64,000 nucleotides of DNA from NCBI RefSeq assembly GCF_026342405.1, contig NZ_JAPEMU010000001.1:6448001-6512000 (forward strand), given 5' to 3'. Both the position numbers and the translations under genes were made by a program. Below the pieces are notes generated by a model. It did no database searches. It had not been told where the DNA came from and saw only the letters and a program-made list of their open reading frames with translations. Positions 16,074 to 22,556 of the stretch are shown one piece after another. The first letter of the stretch is position 1. Every line of letters starts with the position of its first letter. This DNA comes from Kitasatospora sp. NBC_00240. GTDB lineage: Bacteria > Actinomycetota > Actinomycetes > Streptomycetales > Streptomycetaceae.

Positions 16074-17467
16074 TGCGCGACCACTCCAGCCGGCTGACTG
16101 CCGCGGCGGCCGCCGTGATCGGTCTGCTGACCGGCTCCGCGTTCTGGCTGTCCTACGCGCACCTGCACACCGTGGCCGCCGAGCACGGCCTCGGCGGCTC
16201 GACCGCCCGGGCGTGGGCGTGGCCGGGCTGCCTGGACCTGTTCATCGTGGCGGGCGAGTTGCTGATGCTCCGCGCTTCGCTGTCCCGCCGTACGGACTGG
16301 TGGGCGATCGCCCTGACCGTGGTCGGCTCGGGCGGGTCCATCGCCCTGAACATCGCCGGCGTCGTCGGGTCCGACCCGCTGGACTACGTGGTCGCCGCGG
16401 TGCCCCCGACCGCCGCGCTGCTCGCCTTCGGCGCGCTGATGCGGCAGGTCCACGACGCGCTGAGCGACGGTGCAGGTCGGACCGCCCTAAGCATTGCTGA
16501 GACCCCCGCTGACCAGGCTTTTCCGGCGATCACCGAAACGGGGAAGGCCTCTGACCAGCCATTTTCCCGGGTCCGGGAAAATGCCCCGGCAGTCGGGCAC
16601 GGGCATCCGCTCACCGGACCCGAAGACGCGGCCAGTCGTGGCGATACCGCAACGACTGTGAGGGACAGCCAGTCCCTCACAGAGGGACAGCCCGTCCACC
16701 TGTCGGCCGAGAGGGTCAAGTTGACCCCGTCAGAGGTCCCGGCGGGACCCCTGTCTGTTGGGTCCCCCGGGGACCTTGCAAACGGGGAGGGTACTCACCC
16801 GGCGAGTACCCCCGACCATGTTGGCGGCGCCGCCCGGAAGGGTGTGCAGACCGTGCACACCCCCGAGGTTCCGTCAGCCGCCGTGACGGAATTCGTAACG
16901 GAAAGGGCGTCCACGGCCACGGACACCCCCGGGGGCAACCGTGGCGGTACCGCAACGGATGGCGTCGGCCCGGCCGACGCCAGTGCCCTCGATGCCGTCG
17001 AGGCCACCCCAGATGCACCGCATCCGGCTGCATCTGATGCTGCATCCGGGCACCCGTGGGCGGCTGACCAACGACTGCCCGAGGTTCCGTCCGCCGGCCG
17101 GACGGTACCCGTGCTCGGCCCGATCCCGTGGCCCGGACTGGACGGCGCATCCGTGCACCCCGCCCTGCATCCGGCCGCATCCGCCGCAGGTCAGGACGAC
17201 CTTGATCACTTTGTGGGCGCCGACAAAGTGATCACCGGTGACGTCAGTGCAGCTGACCCCACCCCGGGGCCGGATGCACCGGACGCACCGGATGCACTCC
17301 CGGATGCGGACGCACCCGAAGCCGCCCTGATCGCCACGGCCCGCGCCGTCGACCGGGCCGCCCGCGCCGAGACCGGCCGCGCCGCATCCCTGCGCCGGCT
17401 GCAAGCCGAACTGCGCATCGGCCAGCCCCGCGCGCAACAGCTGCAGCGCATCCTCGCCAACGCCTAA
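16073..17467 (+). CDS. DUF2637 membrane protein (SpdA-like) with long linker and C-terminal helical domain
   Basis: 464 residues from ATG 16073 (a GTG at 16070 is also possible). The N-terminal DUF2637 domain has about four membrane helices with the family blocks FWLSYAHLHTVAAEHGL and AWPGCLDLFIVAGELLMLRAS. A Pro/Ala/Thr-rich linker of about 280 residues follows. The C-terminal 45 residues (ARAVDRAARAETGRAA then LRRLQAELRIGQPRAQQL) form a helix-turn-helix-like module usual in this family. DUF2637 proteins are encoded on Streptomyces conjugative plasmids and elements beside transfer and spread genes. The linker-coding DNA (about 16560-17260) has fewer GC third positions than its neighbours and is packed with perfect inverted repeats; see the repeat entries and findings. 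Confidence 0.85.
   Translation: MRDHSSRLTAAAAAVIGLLTGSAFWLSYAHLHTVAAEHGLGGSTARAWAWPGCLDLFIVAGELLMLRASLSRRTDWWAIALTVVGSGGSIALNIAGVVGSDPLDYVVAAVPPTAALLAFGALMRQVHDALSDGAGRTALSIAETPADQAFPAITETGKASDQPFSRVRENAPAVGHGHPLTGPEDAASRGDTATTVRDSQSLTEGQPVHLSAERVKLTPSEVPAGPLSVGSPGDLANGEGTHPASTPDHVGGAARKGVQTVHTPEVPSAAVTEFVTERASTATDTPGGNRGGTATDGVGPADASALDAVEATPDAPHPAASDAASGHPWAADQRLPEVPSAGRTVPVLGPIPWPGLDGASVHPALHPAASAAGQDDLDHFVGADKVITGDVSAADPTPGPDAPDAPDALPDADAPEAALIATARAVDRAARAETGRAASLRRLQAELRIGQPRAQQLQRILANA
16560..16583. repeat. 11-bp perfect inverted repeat
   Basis: Arm CATTTTCCCGG at 16560-16570 and complement at 16573-16583, two-base spacer. First clear member of the inverted-repeat chain in the DUF2637 gene. 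Confidence 0.85.
16656..16682. repeat. 11-bp perfect inverted repeat
   Basis: Arm CTGTGAGGGAC at 16656-16666 and complement at 16672-16682, spacer AGCCA. Part of the chain. Confidence 0.85.
16713..16891. repeat. Cluster of seven short inverted repeats
   Basis: Perfect arms, left to right: GGGTCAA (16713-16719/16721-16727), GGTCCC (16735-16740/16744-16749), GGTCCCC (16761-16767/16769-16775), GGGTACTC (16789-16796/16804-16811), the self-complementary GGCGGCGCCGCC (16823-16834), GGGTGTGCA (16840-16848/16854-16862) and TTCCGTCA (16869-16876/16884-16891). No two share a sequence, so they are not copies of one repeat. Confidence 0.85.
16917..17105. repeat. Second cluster of short inverted repeats
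   Basis: CCACGG/CCGTGG around a CCCCCGGGGG centre (16917-16944), a near-perfect 10-bp pair centred on GCGGTACCGC (16939-16958), GGCGTCGGCC (16961-16970/16972-16981), CCTCGA (16987-16992/16998-17003), CAGATGCA (17010-17017/17029-17036) and CCGTCCG (17087-17093/17099-17105). An 18-bp stretch at 16637-16654 recurs at 16940-16957 with one change. Confidence 0.8.
17020..17307. repeat. 8-bp iterons GCATCCGG around a 12-bp palindrome
   Basis: GCATCCGG occurs at 17020-17027, 17042-17049 and 17167-17174 (near-copies at 17147-17154 and 17177-17184), and its complement CCGGATGC at 17270-17277, 17288-17295 and 17300-17307. Between them, TGATCACTTTGT (17203-17214) is inverted at 17223-17234 with an 8-bp spacer, followed by the self-complementary octamers or decamers GTGATCAC, TCACCGGTGA and TGACGTCA (17229-17246). 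The symmetric layout suggests a protein-binding locus inside the gene. Confidence 0.75.
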
Positions 17468-17481
17468 GGGGCCCCTTTCCC

Positions 17482-17634
17482 ATGCTGCTCGCCCTCGCGG
17501 CGTGGCTGCTGCTGACGACGGCCGGGTTCACCGGCCTGGCCGTCGTCGCGCCCCACGCCCTCCCCGCGGTCCTGCGGACCACCGCCCTGATCGTCCTCGC
17601 CTGCGCCTGCGTCGCCGGCCTGTTCACCCTGTGA
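17482..17634 (+). CDS. 50-residue membrane protein
   Basis: Two hydrophobic helices fill the protein: LLALAAWLLLTTAGFTGLAVV and LIVLACACVAGLFTL, with two cysteines in the second. ATG 17482 follows the DUF2637 stop by 14 bp. Tight packing between element genes on the same strand supports it as real. Possibly a spread-type (Spd) protein or a small-membrane partner of the neighbours; no family is recognised. Confidence 0.7.
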   Translation: MLLALAAWLLLTTAGFTGLAVVAPHALPAVLRTTALIVLACACVAGLFTL

Positions 17635-17642
17635 GGAACCCC

Positions 17643-17792
17643 ATGCTCGAGAACCGCGAGCCCCACCCCGACCCTGCCAGGACCGACCAGTACGGGCAGC
17701 GGCTCCCCAGCCCCACCCCGGACCCCCAGCACGTCCTCGACCGCCTCGGTCGGGGCGCCCAGCCCCAGCAGCCGGAGCCCGGCCGTGGCTGA
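17643..17792 (+). CDS. 49-residue hydrophilic protein, function unknown
   Basis: MLENREPHPDPARTDQYG followed by a Pro/Gln-rich tail; no membrane helix. ATG 17643 lies 8 bp after the previous stop behind TGAGGAA, and its end overlaps the next gene (GTG 17785). The overlap and operon position support coding; nothing indicates function. Confidence 0.6.
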   Translation: MLENREPHPDPARTDQYGQRLPSPTPDPQHVLDRLGRGAQPQQPEPGRG

Positions 17793-18237
17793 CACCGTCC
17801 CGCCCCCGCCGGACTACGCGCCCACCCCGGGCCTGGTCACCCCCTGGCACACCACCGGCCGGGCGCCGGCCCCGGCCACCCCGGCCGTCACGGTCCTCGC
17901 CCACCCGGCCGCCGTCATCCGCGAACTGCCCGCGGACCACCACCACGCCGTCGACTGGCCCCGGGTACGGCGCGCGGCGCGGGCCTGCTGCACCCCGGCC
18001 ACCATCACCGGCCTCGCCCTGTCCCCGGCCTGGGCCCGCACCACATACTCGCTCGTCCTCGACCACGGCCTCCCGGCCGTAGTCGGCCTCGCCTTCATGA
18101 CCGCCGTCTGGACCGGCATCGCCCGGGGCCTGGGCTACATCCCCAACGCCCTCGTCACCGTCACCCTCGTCGCTGTCGGCGCGGGCACCCTCTGGCTCGT
18201 CCCCGTCGCCATCACCACCGCCCTCATGGAGAACTGA
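17785..18237 (+). CDS. Element-borne membrane protein, function unknown
   Basis: 150 residues from GTG 17785. About 75 polar, Pro-rich residues precede a membrane region with two or three helices (LPAVVGLAFMTAVWTGIA and ALVTVTLVAVGAGTLWLVPVA). The next gene begins one base after the stop. The position in a run of small membrane genes is like the spd region of Streptomyces conjugative plasmids, but I do not recognise the family. Confidence 0.75.
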   Translation: MADTVPPPPDYAPTPGLVTPWHTTGRAPAPATPAVTVLAHPAAVIRELPADHHHAVDWPRVRRAARACCTPATITGLALSPAWARTTYSLVLDHGLPAVVGLAFMTAVWTGIARGLGYIPNALVTVTLVAVGAGTLWLVPVAITTALMEN

Positions 18238-18238
18238 C

Positions 18239-18763
18239 GTGAACCCGATCGAAATCACCCACGCTGTCAGCCGCGCCGGCGCCGCCTTCGGGTTCGCCGT
18301 CATGGCCATCACCGGCATGGCGATCTACTACAGCCGCGGCCGCAGCTTCACCGCCCTCAAGTCCAAGTCGGTGTGGCTGCCCTGGTCCCTGACCGCCGTC
18401 ACCATGGTCCTGGCCAGCGCAGTCACCGGCGGCTTCATCAGCAGCCTCTCCGGCAGCCTCACCGGCACCGGCAACAAGGGCGGGGCCGTGGTCGGGCACG
18501 CCGCCCTCGGCCAGGACGCCGACGGGGCCGTCAAGGTCTCCGCGGCCCGGGTCCTGTCCTACTCCGGCTCCTGGATCGTCCTGGTCCTGCTCGTCGCCGT
18601 CGGCCTGTTCATCTGGTTCGCCAAGTCCTGGAAGGAGAGGGCCCTCGCCGTCTCCGGCGCCCTCACCGGCGCCACCTGGGGCATCACCTCTGCCCTCGGC
18701 GGCTGGGCCGCCATGATCGGCGTCCCGCTCCTCTCCTGGATCGGAAAGGTCGTGATCGGCTGA
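18239..18763 (+). CDS. Four-helix membrane protein, function unknown
   Basis: 174 residues from GTG 18239. Four hydrophobic segments: residues about 14-30 (AAFGFAVMAITGMAIYY), 48-67, 110-128 (SWIVLVLLVAVGLFIWFA) and 139-172, the last rich in Gly and Ala. A Gly-rich loop (SLTGTGNKGGAVVGH) sits between helices 2 and 3. The stop overlaps the ATG of the next gene (TGATG), indicating coupled translation and a likely complex. It could be a pore-forming spread or entry-channel component; inference only. Confidence 0.75.
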   Translation: MNPIEITHAVSRAGAAFGFAVMAITGMAIYYSRGRSFTALKSKSVWLPWSLTAVTMVLASAVTGGFISSLSGSLTGTGNKGGAVVGHAALGQDADGAVKVSAARVLSYSGSWIVLVLLVAVGLFIWFAKSWKERALAVSGALTGATWGITSALGGWAAMIGVPLLSWIGKVVIG

Positions 18764-19776
18764 TGTCCACCACCACCGAGACCACCAAGACGCCCAAGCC
18801 GGGCACCCCGCCGACCCTCGCCCGCGTCGGCGCCGGCGCCGGACACATCGCCGTCGCCGTCGCCCACTGGGCCGGTGGCCACACCATCGGCCCGGAGGAG
18901 ATCACCCGCCGCATCGTCAAGGCACGGGCGGAGGCCCACGCCGCAGCCGTCGCCGAGCACGGCCGAGCCGGACGGGCCGCCGGCAAGAAGGTCCGCCGGC
19001 TGAAGAACCGCGCCAGCCTGAACGGCGGCCTGGTCCCGGCCGACATCACGACCCTGGCGGCCGCCGAGCACGAGGCCCAGCGCCACGACGCAGCGATCAG
19101 CGCGCTGGGGGAGTTCACCGTCCCGATGCTCGACCCCGGGCAGATCCGCCACCGGCGCCACCGCATCGCCGCCGTGCGGTGCGTGGTGCTGACCCTGCCG
19201 GTCGGCGCCGTCGTCGCCGGATCCTGGATGGTCTCCGGCTCGGTGTTCCTGTTCTCCGTCGTCGGCGGCCTCGCGGCCTGCCTCGCCCGCGGCGACCGCC
19301 CGTTCGAACTGACCGTGCGGCCGGTCCCGGCCGAACTGCTGGCGGCCACACCGCTGGTGCTGCCGACCGTGACGGCCGACGTGGTGGTCGAGCCGGTCGC
19401 CGTCGACACCGGAGCGTGGAAGGAGGAGCTGCGGCTGTACGTCGAGCACTCCGTCGCCCTGGCCGACCTCGACGGCCTCGCCGGTGTCCACGTGGCCGAC
19501 CTGCTCGCCGGACTGCAGTCCTCCGGGCTCCACCTCGGCCAGAGCACGAAGACCTTCCCCGGCGTCCTGCGAGACGCCGGGATCCCCGTCCAGGTCATCA
19601 ACCTCAAGTCGTCCGGCAGCGGCCTCGGCGTCCGCTACGACAAGCTCGGCCCGGCCCTCGGCCACCAGCCCCGCATCCCCGCCCACCTCGTGCCCGACAT
19701 CACCACCAACGAAGAGGCGACCCCGGGGGAGTACCCCTCTCCCAACCCCTCCCCCGCCACTCGGCACGCCGGGTAA
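18763..19776 (+). CDS. TraB/FtsK-like protein without ATPase motor (membrane plus winged-helix)
   Basis: 337 residues. A helical charged N-terminal region (residues about 45-115), a two-helix membrane hairpin (CVVLTLPVGAVVAGSWMVSG and SVFLFSVVGGLAACLA), then FELTVRPVPAELL, which resembles the linker entering the motor of actinomycete TraB/FtsK proteins. The C-terminal domain (VHVADLLAGLQSSGLHLG, KTFPGVLRDAGIPV, GLGVRYDKLG) resembles the winged-helix DNA-binding domain at the end of such proteins. No Walker A (GxxxxGK[S/T]) or Walker B is present. Inferred: a DNA-binding membrane protein that may use host FtsK or an ATPase encoded elsewhere, or a derivative that lost its motor in frame. Hairpin terminators follow. 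Confidence 0.55.
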   Translation: MSTTTETTKTPKPGTPPTLARVGAGAGHIAVAVAHWAGGHTIGPEEITRRIVKARAEAHAAAVAEHGRAGRAAGKKVRRLKNRASLNGGLVPADITTLAAAEHEAQRHDAAISALGEFTVPMLDPGQIRHRRHRIAAVRCVVLTLPVGAVVAGSWMVSGSVFLFSVVGGLAACLARGDRPFELTVRPVPAELLAATPLVLPTVTADVVVEPVAVDTGAWKEELRLYVEHSVALADLDGLAGVHVADLLAGLQSSGLHLGQSTKTFPGVLRDAGIPVQVINLKSSGSGLGVRYDKLGPALGHQPRIPAHLVPDITTNEEATPGEYPSPNPSPATRHAG

Positions 19777-19863
19777 ACCGGGTAAACGTCCAGCTCAGCC
19801 CTTTACCGTTTACCTTTACCCCCGGATTTACCGCCCCCCGTAAGGGGATGTGGATCACGATCG

Positions 19864-19896
19864 GAGCCCCCGTCAGCACCCTGCTGGCGGGGGCTC
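19864..19896. terminator. Hairpin after the left-arm operon
   Basis: GAGCCCCCGTCAGCA pairs with TGCTGGCGGGGGCTC (15 bp, one G-T wobble, loop CCC), 88 bp after the 19776 stop and facing the convergent minus-strand gene. Confidence 0.8.
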
Positions 19897-19953
19897 ACAC
19901 GTTCACGGTACGGCGGCTCTGATCACTCGATCCCCGCAGCTGCAGGGCACGCA

Positions 19954-19987
19954 GAAGGGGCCCCGGCCGGATGGCTGGGGCCCCTTC
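19954..19987. terminator. Second, bidirectional hairpin between convergent operons
   Basis: GAAGGGGCCCCGGCC pairs with GGCTGGGGCCCCTTC around GGAT with one wobble. It ends next to the stop codon at 19989 of the minus-strand gene, so it probably serves both directions. Confidence 0.75.
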
Positions 19988-19988
19988 G

Positions 19989-20216
19989 TCATGTCTCGTC
20001 GGATGGTCGCCGTCGTCTGCTGCAGGTGCACCCCGGGGTCGGGCAGCGGCACACCAGGACCAGCGCGCGGCCCTCGTCGCGGATGCCGCCCGGACAGCCG
20101 TGGTGCGCGTCGAGCTGGCACTCCGCGCTGACGTAGGTACCGGACTTGCGGCAGTCGAAGTCGATCACGATGTGCTCGGCGGAGCCGATGCCCGCCGGTG
20201 CGAGGTCGGTGCTCAT
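19989..20216 (-). CDS. Cys-rich small protein, possible zinc-binding
   Basis: 75 residues with seven cysteines (FDCRKSG, AECQLD, HHGCPGG, VCRCPTPGCTCS), a strong sign of metal binding. ATG 20216 overlaps the stop of the upstream gene (ATGA) and has GGGAGG in front, so expression is coupled. Its partner gene and divergent GntR regulator suggest a role in the element's control or stability circuit, but no family is recognised. Confidence 0.7.
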   Translation of the reverse strand: MSTDLAPAGIGSAEHIVIDFDCRKSGTYVSAECQLDAHHGCPGGIRDEGRALVLVCRCPTPGCTCSRRRRPSDET

Positions 20217-20449
20217 GAGTCCTCCCGGACGATGGCCCATACGGTCTGCCGGCCGGCGGCGTCGGTGGCGCCCCACTGGTCGGCACTCTCAACGACCCGC
20301 AGGATCGCGGCCCACCGCTCCGCCACGCACGGGGTCGGCACCGGGGCCGTGAGCCGCAGGCCGGCGGTGGTCTGACTGCTGGTGACGTGCTGGCCGGTCG
20401 CGTGCTGCAGGGCAGCCCGTAGTTCGTCTGCGCGCATGCTGGATTGCAC
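20213..20449 (-). CDS. Small protein, function unknown
   Basis: 78 residues from GTG 20449 (AGGGGA nearby); ATG 20437 is an alternative start. Sequence begins MQSSMRADELRAALQHATGQHV, with a helical N-terminus and WAAILRVVESADQW in the middle. Divergent from the GntR-type regulator across a 48-bp gap containing short inverted repeats, so probably regulated by it. Confidence 0.65.
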   Translation of the reverse strand: MQSSMRADELRAALQHATGQHVTSSQTTAGLRLTAPVPTPCVAERWAAILRVVESADQWGATDAAGRQTVWAIVREDS

Positions 20450-20453
20450 CGAA

Positions 20454-20497
20454 GTTCCCCTATCGGCACGGATTGATCGTATCGATAGAGTAGAGGT
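20454..20497. promoter_or_regulatory. Divergent promoter/operator region of the GntR-type regulator
   Basis: This AT-rich 44-bp gap contains CTATCG and CGATAG as inverted arms (about 20459-20464 and 20482-20487) and the overlapping ATCGTATCGAT. A possible -10 (TAGAGT, 20486-20491) precedes the regulator. GntR/KorSA repressors of integrative elements usually bind their own promoter; inference from position. Confidence 0.45.
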
Positions 20498-20551
20498 ATG
20501 CGCGCTACGGTGTCACTCAGACCACACCATCCGATTACGGAGGAGGAGTCC

Positions 20552-21307
20552 TTGGCCGCCGACGCCACACCCTCCTACCTGCGCATTGCCGACGACCTCA
20601 GGGCAACGGCACAGCGCTCGGCCGCGGGCACCCGCATGCCGTCCATCAGCACCCTCGGCGCGGAGCACGGCGTCTCGACCGGGGTGGTGCAGCGCGCGTA
20701 CGCCGTCCTCGTCGAGGAAGGCCTCGTCCTCGCCCGGCCGGGAGCCGGCTACTACGTCCGCTCCCAGGAGCCGCCCGAGGTGATGGTCCGCCGGCCGCGC
20801 GCCGCATCCGGCGACGGGTCACCCACCGCCGCCGTCCTCGCCGAGCAGGGCATCGCCGGCACCTGGCGGAGCGAGTCCTCCCCGGTGCGCGCGACCGCAG
20901 AGACCGCCGCCCGACTGGAGATCCCGGCCGGTGACCCGGTCATGCACACCAGCTACGTCTACCTCGCCGACGGGGTGCCGCTCATGCTCGCCGAGTCCTG
21001 GGAGCCGATGGCCGTCACGGGCGGCAGCCTCATCGTCCTTCCCGAGGCCGGCCCGCACGCGGGCATAGGCGTGGCGGACCGCATGGCGCTGATCGGGATC
21101 GACGTCGGCATGCCGGTCGAGCGCGTCACCGCCCGGGCCGCGAGCCGCACGGAAGCGGGCGCCCTCGGTGTCGCGCCCGCCGTACCGGTGCTGGCAGTCG
21201 TGCGCACCTACTACGACCAGGGCACGGGGCGGCCGGTCGAGACCGCCGACGTCGTGATGCTCGGCAGCCGGTGGGTGGCGGAGTACGGCGCCCGACCGCG
21301 TCGGTGA
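20552..21307 (+). CDS. GntR/UTRA family transcriptional regulator (KorSA-like)
   Basis: About 251 residues from TTG 20552, directly preceded by AGGAGGAG; ATG 20498 in the same frame would add 18 residues and has a weaker site. N-terminal winged helix: TPSYLRIADDLRATAQ, MPSISTLGAEHGVSTGVVQRAYAVLVEEGLV and PGAGYYVR. C-terminal UTRA ligand-binding domain: VMHTSYVYLADGVPLMLAESWEP and the ending ADVVMLGSRWVAEY. Such repressors (KorSA of pSAM2 is the model) keep transfer functions silent. Its place between the two arms fits that job. Confidence 0.88.
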   Translation: MAADATPSYLRIADDLRATAQRSAAGTRMPSISTLGAEHGVSTGVVQRAYAVLVEEGLVLARPGAGYYVRSQEPPEVMVRRPRAASGDGSPTAAVLAEQGIAGTWRSESSPVRATAETAARLEIPAGDPVMHTSYVYLADGVPLMLAESWEPMAVTGGSLIVLPEAGPHAGIGVADRMALIGIDVGMPVERVTARAASRTEAGALGVAPAVPVLAVVRTYYDQGTGRPVETADVVMLGSRWVAEYGARPRR

Positions 21308-21314
21308 TCTCGGA

Positions 21315-21337
21315 AGGTGTCTGGATTCCGGACACCT
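21315..21337 (+). terminator. Hairpin after the GntR-type gene
   Basis: AGGTGTCTGGA pairs with TCCGGACACCT (11 bp, one wobble, one-base loop) eight bases after the stop. No T-tract. Confidence 0.6.
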
Positions 21338-21469
21338 GCAGGTCTCGGAGAGTCGAGCTGACGGACATGGCAATGCGCCCGGTCTTGATTACTCTGGCGG
21401 CACCACCAACTTGATCTGTAGATCCCGAGGCCCTACCGCTCCCGCTGCCTGGCGCCTACTGTCTCGCCC

Positions 21470-21724
21470 ATGACTGGATCAGGAGATGACCCGCGGCCGC
21501 TTCCCCCGCTCGGCTGGTGCGCCGAATGCATCCGCGAAGGTGTGTGGATGCGGGCAGCAACCCTCTGCAGGGGATCGGCGCTCTGCGCTCAGCACGTCAT
21601 CTACACGGCTGGAGTAGGCGACGTCGACATCCCGGAGGACCGGGCACCGCTAGGGAAGTCGCAAGCGGTGCTGGACCAGCTGCGCGAGGGAATGCACAGG
21701 AAGGCAAGGACCGCCGGGTTCTAA
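21470..21724 (+). CDS. Small Cys-containing protein, possible zinc ribbon
   Basis: 84 residues from ATG 21470. The pattern WCAEC - 13 residues - TLCRGSALCAQH gives four cysteines and a histidine, consistent with a zinc-binding knuckle. No Shine-Dalgarno is visible; TACTGT lies about 12 bp upstream, so the message may be nearly leaderless. It stands alone between a terminator and a convergent hairpin. Function unknown. Confidence 0.65.
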   Translation: MTGSGDDPRPLPPLGWCAECIREGVWMRAATLCRGSALCAQHVIYTAGVGDVDIPEDRAPLGKSQAVLDQLREGMHRKARTAGF

Positions 21725-21740
21725 CAATCCCCGACGCGAC

Positions 21741-21774
21741 GATGCGCCCGGCCGCCGAGGCAACCGGGCGCATC
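21741..21774. terminator. Hairpin between convergent genes
   Basis: GATGCGCCCGG (21741-21751) is inverted at 21764-21774. It lies 17 bp after the 21724 stop and before the end of the right-arm operon at 21851. Confidence 0.75.
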
Positions 21775-21850
21775 ACAGCACGTCAGAGGGGTGGGGAGGG
21801 GACCCCAAGGGCCCTCACGCTGACCGGTGCCGTGTTGAAGGGCTGGATTC

Positions 21851-22051
21851 CTACGGGTCTGGGGGATTCGGGAGCCGGCCCGCGGCCCACTCCTCCCGGG
21901 CGTCGGACCAGGCGTAGAAGGCGCTGACCCACCCGAACGGACCGTGATGCGGATCATCCTTCCACTCCGGGCGAAGCCATTGCCCGACCTCGAACTGTCG
22001 CAACTCCTCAGGCAGGTCGGACTCGCGGTTGGTCGCCCGCCGCCGGCTCAT
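21851..22051 (-). CDS. Small protein downstream of small terminase
   Basis: 66 residues from ATG 22051, which overlaps the terminase stop (ATGA). Rich in Trp and Glu: EVGQWLRPEWKDDP and WVSAFYAWSDAREEWAAGRL. Translational coupling to terS points to a joint role, for example in packaging, but the family is unknown. Last gene of the right arm. Confidence 0.65.
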   Translation of the reverse strand: MSRRRATNRESDLPEELRQFEVGQWLRPEWKDDPHHGPFGWVSAFYAWSDAREEWAAGRLPNPPDP

Positions 22052-22416
22052 CCGGTCCTGCCCCACCGCGCGAGGGCCGCCTGCCGGGCCTGTGACGACC
22101 TCGCCCGCGCGTCCCTCTCGCCGCCGGCTTCCTCGTCGTCCGGCAGGCGGAGAGCGCCCAGCAGCCGCGCCACCAGGGCGCGATGCTGCCGAAGTTCCTG
22201 CACCAGGGGTGAGGCAACCACCTGCCCCATGCTGCCCTTCACCAGCAGCGGCTGCCCCCGTAGTGCGTCCTCAAGGCGTTCGACCAAGTCGACCTCCCGG
22301 CAGGCATCCTCCAGGATCCGCAGCTCGTCCACCCGCAGATGGTTCTCGTCATTGACGTCCGACCACAGCCGGCCGCCCTGCTCGCCGAGGTTCGCCGGCG
22401 GCTCCAACGTGCCCAT
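22048..22416 (-). CDS. terS: Phage small terminase subunit (P27 family-like)
   Basis: 122 residues from ATG 22416 after TTGGAGG. Family pattern is clear: LGEQGGRLWSDVNDE, ILEDACREVDLVERLEDAL, a Gly/Ser loop (KGSMGQVVASPLVQELRQ) and RALVARLLGALRLPDDEE. TerS recognises the DNA packaging site and loads the large subunit TerL. No TerL, portal or HNH gene is near, which in phage satellites is the sign of redirected packaging by a helper phage. Transcribed away from the integrase, after a hairpin that separates it from the upstream genes. Confidence 0.75.
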   Translation of the reverse strand: MGTLEPPANLGEQGGRLWSDVNDENHLRVDELRILEDACREVDLVERLEDALRGQPLLVKGSMGQVVASPLVQELRQHRALVARLLGALRLPDDEEAGGERDARARSSQARQAALARWGRTG

Positions 22417-22506
22417 AGGGCCTCCAATCCGACCCTGGTAGGGCCTGAAAAACACAGCGCAATCAGCACGCTCATGGTCCGGTGCTATACGGGTCCGATC
22501 AGCGGA

Positions 22507-22534
22507 GGTGGGGGGAGGGGGGTCACCCCCCACC
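22507..22534 (-). terminator. Hairpin between the 22557 gene and terS
   Basis: GGTGGGGGG (22507-22515) is inverted as CCCCCCACC (22526-22534). On the minus strand it follows the stop at 22557. A TATAGC element downstream of it (about 22484-22489 on the minus strand) could be the -10 of a separate promoter for terS. Confidence 0.6.
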
Positions 22535-22556
22535 CCTCGGCCGTTGGTCGGCCGGC

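Noticed and set aside
18763-19776. Annotation as an active FtsK/TraB translocase
   Set aside because: No Walker A or Walker B motif; only membrane and winged-helix parts resemble the family.
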